Shown here: positions 62,501 through 64,000 of the stretch, piece by piece
How positions within the stretch are numbered: the stretch's first letter is position 1
Layout of the letters: each line of letters opens with the position of its first letter
Assembly (NCBI RefSeq): GCF_964204865.1
Contig: NC_135259.1
Coordinates: 15,882,974-15,946,973 of the forward strand
Source of the DNA: Styela clava
Lineage: Eukaryota; Chordata; Ascidiacea; Stolidobranchia; Styelidae
Reading direction: 5' to 3'
DNA length: 64,000 nt
Position numbers and translations under genes: made by a program
The notes under the pieces: model-generated
The model's input: only the letters and a program-made list of their open reading frames with translations
Databases searched by the model: none
What the model was told of the DNA's origin: nothing

Positions 62501-62642
62501 TACAGATGAGCAAGGAATTAATGAGAACAGTTACCTCAGAACCTGAGATAGAATTAGACAGAATTAGAGAGATGTGCAGAACAAATTGTAGACCTTCACT
62601 CTTAACAAGTCTCTGCATTAGCAGCCCTTGATAATTAAACAG
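26090..62642 (-). CDS. USP24: Ubiquitin carboxyl-terminal hydrolase 24, 3' 30 exons (amino-terminal part outside window)
   Basis: Thirty minus-strand exons chain in frame with GT-AG borders for about 1,513 codons to a stop at 26090. Exons 1-11 and 12-30 are itemised in the next three entries. The order and content follow human USP24 (about 2,600 residues) from the helical region before the catalytic core to the carboxy terminus. USP24 is a cysteine protease that removes ubiquitin from substrates and acts in the cytosol and nucleus. Residues before exon 1 (UBA and helical-repeat region) must lie beyond the right edge. The gene is large because introns have collected transposons: one intron holds the 6.9 kb Crypton-like array, another the Copia element. 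I see no frameshift or premature stop in the chain. The paralogue USP9X is less likely: [19 protein letters not shown] and RRGCYTI are USP24-type sequences. Confidence 0.93.
26351..26555 (+). mobile_element. GGTACTC/GAGCGCC MITE, copy 2
   Basis: Same family as 14827-15040, sharing GTACCAGGTTAGGGTTAGGC and GGGACTGTCTGTGTTAGCC. The right end is slightly degraded (TTGAGCACC). It is in the last USP24 intron. No target duplication visible. Confidence 0.75.
28016..28679. mobile_element. piggyBac-like MITE
   Basis: The inverted ends are CCCTTTCCGTGCG and CGCATGGAAAGGG. The right flank is TTAA (28680-28683) and the left flank GTAA (28012-28015), a one-base change from the TTAA that piggyBac elements duplicate. 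The internal start GTGGGCACGTATACGTACC is typical of such elements. No transposase is present. It lies in the USP24 intron between the exons at 28939 and 27566. Confidence 0.75.
29399..29460 (+). mobile_element. Possible tRNA-like SINE head
   Basis: ACTGGTAGCTCAGAGTAA resembles an A box and GTTTCAATCCC a B box, about 35 bases apart. No cloverleaf can be drawn with confidence, so this is more likely a SINE remnant than a tRNA gene. Confidence 0.3.
32200..32370 (+). mobile_element. tRNA-derived SINE, head fragment
   Basis: Begins with a tRNA-like GCCTGGCGGTTTGGCGCATT followed by a B box, GTTCGAACCC, about 55 bases later, then GGAGATAATTATGTGCGAGA. The copy breaks off before the tail. It lies in a USP24 intron, directly before another copy. 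Confidence 0.65.
32388..32725 (+). mobile_element. tRNA-derived SINE, longer copy
   Basis: A degenerate tRNA-like head (CGGCGATGTGGCGCATCGTG) and B box (TTTGAATCTTG) are followed by the body shared with 8153-8440 (GTGCAAGAGAATCGCTGGAC, GGTAACCAGACGAGAG). It ends at ATGAATATGTAAATCC. Head and body together define this SINE family. Confidence 0.7.
35638..35845 (-). mobile_element. GGTACTC/GAGCGCC MITE, copy 3 (reverse)
   Basis: A reverse-oriented member with GGCGCTCC at the left and GGGTACTC at the right. Flanks CAGATATA and AAGATATA match at 7 of 8, supporting an 8-bp target duplication for the family. In a USP24 intron. Confidence 0.75.
36061..51592 (-). CDS. USP24: USP24 exons 12-18: USP catalytic core
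   Basis: Exons: 51467-51592, 50031-50255, 46279-46361, 45446-45584, 37577-37757, 37006-37114 and 36061-36200. Exon 12 has the Cys box, [19 protein letters not shown], with the nucleophile in ATCYMN. Exon 13 has the conserved REQQDA. Exons 14 and 15 hold the zinc-ribbon pairs KICEGCPHK and YFCEKCNAK. Exon 16 has [14 protein letters not shown] and YDWES. Exon 17 carries the His box, [16 protein letters not shown]. Exon 18 has KWFKFND, which supplies the third catalytic residue. All key residues are present, so the enzyme should be active. The intron between exons 13 and 14 contains the Copia element. The intron between exons 15 and 16 (37758-45445) contains the Crypton-like array. Confidence 0.93.
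36376..36868. mobile_element. hAT-like MITE (CAGTGGTTCCCAAA type), interrupted
   Basis: The outer ends CAGTTGTTTCCAAACT and the complement of AGTGGTTCCCAAAGT pair as terminal inverted repeats. A second element (36541-36802) has inserted inside. Without that insertion the element would be about 220 bp. In the USP24 intron between exons 17 and 18. Confidence 0.7.
36541..36802. mobile_element. hAT-like MITE (CAGTGTTCCCTCTAA ends)
   Basis: The inverted ends are CAGTGTTCCCTCTAA and TTAGAGGGAACATTG. A perfect 8-bp target duplication, TTCGTAAC, lies at 36533-36540 and 36803-36810. The interior is rich in GTGCGCACAC palindromes. It is inserted into an older MITE (36376-36868). Confidence 0.92.
37917..40042 (+). 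mobile_element. Crypton-like unit 1 of 3 (internal deletion)
   Basis: Begins TAAGTACT and ends GTCATTGAG like the other two units. It contains, in order, the recombinase carboxy-terminal exons (38352-38633 and 38820 onward), 3' sequence to about 39768, then a jump to the end of the third coding exon (about 39800-40042). Exons 1-2 of the gene are missing. It is the only unit whose last exon reads through the [11 protein letters not shown] motif with the catalytic tyrosine. A frame break is present near 39176-39190, in a CCCAAAAAAAG run. The left flank is ...AAATACC. Confidence 0.85.
38352..39449 (+). pseudogene. Recombinase carboxy-terminal exons in unit 1 (decayed)
   Basis: Two exons, 38352-38633 and 38820 to about 39449, separated by a GT-AG intron. 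The first has [16 protein letters not shown], then the frame break shared with the other units, then [16 protein letters not shown]. The second has [28 protein letters not shown] and [19 protein letters not shown], the recombinase end with the tyrosine. A basic region follows and, after another frame break, [18 protein letters not shown] and a stop at about 39449. The tail domain is not recognised. Confidence 0.7.
40043..43629 (+). mobile_element. Crypton-like unit 2 of 3 (fullest, 3.59 kb)
   Basis: Starts exactly where unit 1 ends, with TAAGTACT, and finishes at GTCATTGAG. It holds carboxy-terminal exons (about 40477-40755 and 40948-41570), the TCGAC-rich segment near 41880-42180, and then the amino-terminal exons (42497-43628). 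Its carboxy-terminal copy is dead: the splice donor after TTTTTAAAG reads GGGAAG instead of GTAAGA, and GHSF is followed by a stop just before the catalytic tyrosine. Confidence 0.85.
41880..42180. repeat. TCGAC/GTCGCA-rich palindromic segment
   Basis: About 300 bp packed with GTCGCAATGTCGA and its complement, TCGACATTGCGAC, in both orientations. Two near-copies of ACAAGTCTGTCGCAATGTCG occur at about 41917 and 42141. It can fold into several hairpins. It lies between the 3' end of the recombinase C-terminal exons and the start of exon 1, the place of the element's promoter or regulatory region. It is deleted in units 1 and 3. Confidence 0.6.
42497..44713 (+). pseudogene. Zinc-finger/tyrosine-recombinase gene of the Crypton-like element (decayed)
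   Basis: Exon model: 42497-42794, 42993-43170, 43272-43628, 44065-44378 and 44571-44713 (truncated). The first four run through unit 2 into unit 3. Exon 1 encodes an acidic leader, then, in a shifted frame, a C2H2-like finger (CFFPGC...HLMQAH). Exon 2 gives a second finger, [25 protein letters not shown], starting at 43070. Exons 4-5 encode the recombinase core. [16 protein letters not shown] (RSGRV in unit 1) holds the box I arginine. A lysine lies in [12 protein letters not shown], box II arginine in LMRKMTET, then ATGHS and the tyrosine in ARKNY; the last three are seen complete in unit 1. This residue set is that of Crypton-type or related eukaryotic tyrosine recombinases. Frame breaks occur in exon 1, near 43408 in exon 3 and at TGTTTGTAG in exon 4, so no active enzyme is expected. 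Confidence 0.75.
43630..44859 (+). mobile_element. Crypton-like unit 3 of 3 (internal deletion)
   Basis: Starts TAAGTACT, carries the first recombinase exon (44065-44378, with a 32-bp internal tandem duplication at 44065-44128) and part of the last exon (44571-44713). It then jumps to the end of exon 3 (44715-44859) and stops exactly at GTCATTGAG. Host sequence TACCGTAAATATTAAG follows. The TACC here matches the TACC directly left of unit 1. Confidence 0.85.
45205..45262. mobile_element. Possible hAT end remnant
   Basis: CAGGAGTGGGCAAGG followed by GGACCGAGGGCC resembles the common CAGGGGTGGGCAA end of animal hAT elements. No matching second end was found nearby. Weak. Confidence 0.25.
46930..47179 (-). 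repeat. Copia LTR (3' LTR in element orientation)
   Basis: Starts TGTTAAAGCGACTCC and ends CAGCTAACA on the plus strand. It differs from the other LTR at only a few positions, e.g. CATAAGTAACACACA versus CAAAGTAACACATA, implying recent insertion. Confidence 0.93.
47180..47192 (-). promoter_or_regulatory. Copia polypurine tract
   Basis: On the element strand, TTGGGGAGAT directly precedes the 3' LTR start TGTTAGCTG. The purine run is short but correctly placed for plus-strand priming. Confidence 0.6.
47215..47931 (-). pseudogene. Copia RNase H region, frameshifted
   Basis: The open part 47467-47931 has [27 protein letters not shown] with the first RNase H aspartate, and [10 protein letters not shown] with the glutamate. 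The domain continues in another frame down to about 47215, with a TDSQSL-type aspartate and the ADCLTKKGA motif that closes Copia RNase H. The frame change lies near 47465. Confidence 0.8.
47942..48976 (-). pseudogene. Copia pol: end of gag fused to reverse transcriptase
   Basis: 344 codons. The first ~15 residues ([11 protein letters not shown]) look like the end of gag and run straight into the post-integrase linker ([16 protein letters not shown]). The reverse transcriptase follows: [52 protein letters not shown] and the catalytic [10 protein letters not shown] frame break near 47938 separates it from RNase H. Integrase and protease are absent through the internal deletion, not through stop codons. 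Confidence 0.88.
49016..49417 (-). pseudogene. Copia gag, frameshifted
   Basis: 133 open codons starting 22 bp from the LTR. They begin [20 protein letters not shown] and include the [11 protein letters not shown] motif common in Copia gag. Near 49060 the coding frame shifts: the neighbouring frame continues with a gag-like [18 protein letters not shown], whereas this frame runs to a stop at 49016. Capsid function is therefore lost in this copy. Confidence 0.8.
49425..49436 (-). promoter_or_regulatory. Copia primer-binding site (initiator tRNA-Met)
   Basis: The plus strand reads CCTCTGCTACCA, the known 3' end of eukaryotic initiator tRNA-Met. On the element strand this is TGGTAGCAGAGG, two bases from the LTR, as expected for reverse-transcription priming. 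Confidence 0.85.
49439..49688 (-). repeat. Copia LTR (5' LTR in element orientation)
   Basis: Partner of 46930-47179 with the same ends and length. The primer-binding site lies directly inside it and the gag start is 22 bp away. Confidence 0.93.
49720..49924 (-). mobile_element. GGTACTC/GAGCGCC MITE, copy 4 (reverse)
   Basis: A reverse-oriented copy starting GGTGCTCC and ending GGGAGTACTCC, only about 30 bp from the Copia LTR. Its body shares GTTGTGTAAAGGGAC and GGCCTAACCCTAACCTGG with the other copies. Confidence 0.75.
50341..51334. mobile_element. hAT-like element with internal ~100-250 bp repeats
   Basis: The ends CAGGGATGGCCAATA and the complement of TTTACACCCTTG form imperfect inverted repeats, followed by TCGAA-rich subterminal sequence on both sides (GAATAATTC, GAATTATTCGAA). 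The middle contains four spaced copies of a TTTATGTCCGCAGATTGCCG-like motif (50500-51030). No transposase frame and no clean target duplication. Lies in the USP24 intron between exons 12 and 13. Confidence 0.55.
51822..62642 (-). CDS. USP24: USP24 exons 1-11: helical region upstream of the protease core
   Basis: Exons: 62535-62642 (5' border uncertain), 62327-62493, 60851-60964, 60192-60330, 56289-56419, 55578-55822, 54937-55097, 54396-54536, 53161-53353, 52645-52759 and 51822-51957. Phases agree at every join. Recognisable USP24 segments in order are [31 protein letters not shown], a serine-rich linker in exon 6 followed by [26 protein letters not shown] with [33 protein letters not shown], and [12 protein letters not shown] just before the catalytic domain. 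This part is expected to be armadillo-like helical scaffold. The first exon is anchored by its donor and by [13 protein letters not shown]. Its acceptor at 62643-62645 is a choice among several AGs. Confidence 0.88.
53555..53760. repeat. Dispersed repeat, copy 1
   Basis: Shares TTAATTTCTGGCAACACT, GATTGCAGCATGGTTGCTG and ATAATATTTGGT with 56473-56605 in the same orientation. Probably an unclassified mobile-element remnant. In a USP24 intron. Confidence 0.6.
56473..56605. repeat. Dispersed repeat, copy 2
   Basis: Partner of 53555-53760, shorter by an internal deletion. It lies in the 3.8 kb USP24 intron between exons 4 and 5. Confidence 0.6.
57125..57480. repeat. Diverged direct repeat, copy 1
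   Basis: Shares ATAGTGTACCAGGAATCAGA, ACATATAAAAATTTA and AACTTGTGCATACAA with 58690-59260 in the same order and orientation. This suggests duplicated or dispersed repeat DNA within the USP24 intron at 56420-60191. Confidence 0.6.
58192..58532. mobile_element. Possible eroded hAT element
   Basis: The right end GATTGCCGACCCCTG matches the complement of the common CAGGGGTCGGCAA hAT end. The left end (CAAGGGTTGCAGGTCATTGG) is an imperfect partner. GCGGGCC / CAGGCCG motifs lie inside both ends. Confidence 0.45.
58690..59260. repeat. Diverged direct repeat, copy 2
   Basis: Partner of 57125-57480, with extra sequence between the shared blocks (about 58990-59090). No coding potential. Confidence 0.6.
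61505..61645. repeat. Tandem repeat, about 36 bp x 4
   Basis: Four copies of a unit reading GGGTTATATTGAGTCTTGAC followed by ATTGGTTGACAAATA, the last two nearly identical. It lies in the USP24 intron between exons 2 and 3. Confidence 0.85.
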
Positions 62643-62700
62643 CTGCATATTTTTGAAAGGAATGGCACCTTTCCAGTTAAGCATTGCCTTCCCAAAATAT

Positions 62701-62907
62701 GGTACTCTCGAAGTATGTGTACCAGGTTAGGGTCAGGCCATAATTATATTCCGATATTGCTTATTTTAGTTCGGGGACTGTCTGTATTAGCCAAGTAAAT
62801 ATCTCCCTGTCCATAGGTTTCAGTCCCTTCACACAACTTGTTCTAAAATATGCGAACAAAATCAGTTACCTCCATATTGGTACACATATGCTACTTATGG
62901 AGCGCCC
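62701..62907 (+). mobile_element. GGTACTC/GAGCGCC MITE, copy 5
   Basis: GGTACTCTCGAAGTATGTGT at the left and GGAGCGCC at the right, flanked by CAAAATAT on both sides (62693-62700 and 62907-62914, the right copy overlapping the last C). This perfect 8-bp duplication supports the family ends. It sits just upstream of the first recognisable USP24 exon. Confidence 0.85.
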
Positions 62908-64000
62908 AAAATATTACATCTTGGGTAATTTCTTGGGCCTGAGATTTCAACCAGAGATGACAACATAATTAAGTCCCAACTCTACAAGGATTTATCATTG
63001 CTTTGGTTTGATCTTATTACTACCCATTATTATCCTTAGACCGAATGAAAATAGGTGTGATTAACTACAAAAAAAAATTAGCAATAAAAACAAGTTTTTG
63101 TTACTTTTTATGTATTACTACATCAGCCCAAATATATATTTATTTATTTAAAATATTGTAAAAAAAAAATTTGAACTTCAAATTTGAAAAATTTTAATTG
63201 TCATTGTATCATTTTCAAGTTATTTTAGAAATTTATAGATCATATTTATATAAATTTAAATTATCAAACAAATTCAATTTGAAATTGTAAAAAAATTCAT
63301 TTTGTAGCTTTCTATGAACCTAATGTTAAATCATTTTTATTAGTGTTGGTTCATTTAAGAAAAGTGTCCTTTTATTTTAATAAATTCCTGATATATATAT
63401 ATATATATACAACGACAATGATATGAGTACTTCAAATATTTCTGCTGAAAAATACTATTTATAAGGCATGGAAATTTGATGCTGTAGCCTTTGTAATTCA
63501 AATATTTCTGCTGAAAAATACTATTTATGAGGCATGGAAATTTGATGCTGTAGCCTATCGACAGCCAAAACAGATTCCACAAGTTATACCAGAGTCTATG
63601 AGTAATAATGACTAAATTTATTCTATGTATGCAATATGTTCCATGCTCAAATCTTTTGTAATGACTCATATAATATATATATATTATGAAGGGATGAAAT
63701 ACACTAATAGATACTTTAGACAGGGGTGGCAAGAAATGAAAGAAATTGTAAAGAAGACGTACGAAGCATATATTGAAACCGCTAAAAATTATTTAGAAAT
63801 TATGTATTATTGTTAACGATGTTTGTGAAAACGTCAAATTGCTCAAATTATACGAATAAATTTTCTAATTTTTTTTATATGCTTGTCAACGTCTTTCGCT
63901 CTGAACAAGGCCCTGCACAAGAGACCATTGATATCAAACAAGATATAAGGAGTTGCTATTTTTGAGATGGCTGAAATCTTTCTCTTTCGGTACTGCCTAC
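62908..64000. other. USP24 intron sequence, nothing recognised
   Basis: Further upstream USP24 exons are expected beyond the window. This stretch is AT-rich with a TA microsatellite near 63390-63408 and a tandem duplication of about 66 bp (63432-63560, unit containing TATTTCTGCTGAAAAATACT). Open stretches at 63355-63816 have no domain. Confidence 0.5.

Noticed and set aside
26090..62642. USP9X as the identity of the large deubiquitinase
   Set aside because: The zinc-ribbon region looks like both family members. The segments around [32 protein letters not shown] and the carboxy terminus [15 protein letters not shown] follow USP24.

Overview
This window is animal nuclear DNA. Its genes are split by GT-AG introns, its non-coding DNA is AT-rich (judged by eye), and it carries many eukaryotic mobile elements: hAT-like and piggyBac-like elements, a Copia LTR element, tRNA-derived SINEs and Crypton-like tyrosine-recombinase units. 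There are no operons, prokaryotic signals, CRISPR arrays or rRNA genes. The proteins are clearly metazoan (USP24, Mago nashi, hydroxylysine kinase, TMEM35-like). The large introns and element mix suggest an invertebrate, perhaps a deuterostome such as a tunicate. That placement is a low-confidence inference.

Layout, left to right. 1-6.9 kb has no recognisable gene. It holds two ~0.6 kb direct repeats about 6.1 kb apart, a terminal-inverted-repeat element and two small CAGTGGTGG-type MITEs. 6.9-19.1 kb is a tandem cluster of four minus-strand paralogues of a small four-helix membrane protein (TMEM35/DoxX-like). Each has three exons and identical intron phases (0 and 1). 19.9-20.9 kb is a single-exon hydroxylysine kinase (HYKK) homologue on the minus strand. 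It diverges from a complete three-exon mago nashi (MAGOH) gene on the plus strand at 22.0-23.1 kb. A 1.18 kb non-autonomous hAT-like element with a perfect 8-bp target duplication follows.

From 62.6 kb down to 26.1 kb the minus strand carries the 3' 30 exons of USP24, a very large deubiquitinase. I could chain them in frame, about 1.5 thousand codons, through the Cys and His boxes to the natural stop. The amino-terminal part lies beyond the right edge of the window. USP24 introns hold most of the mobile DNA: a piggyBac-like MITE, SINEs, nested hAT-like MITEs, a deletion derivative of a Copia retrotransposon with both LTRs, and the Crypton-like array.

The most striking feature is at 37,917-44,859, inside one USP24 intron and antisense to it. 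Three head-to-tail units all start TAAGTACT and all end GTCATTGAG. The array is flanked by TACC on both sides. The units encode a multi-exon protein with two C2H2 zinc fingers followed by a tyrosine-recombinase domain. Each unit is circularly permuted relative to that gene: carboxy-terminal exons come first and amino-terminal exons last. The reading order and one splice donor exist only across a unit-unit junction, that is, in a circle or a tandem array. All copies are decayed. This looks like a fossil of circle-based integration by a Crypton-like element and is the best candidate here for something undescribed.
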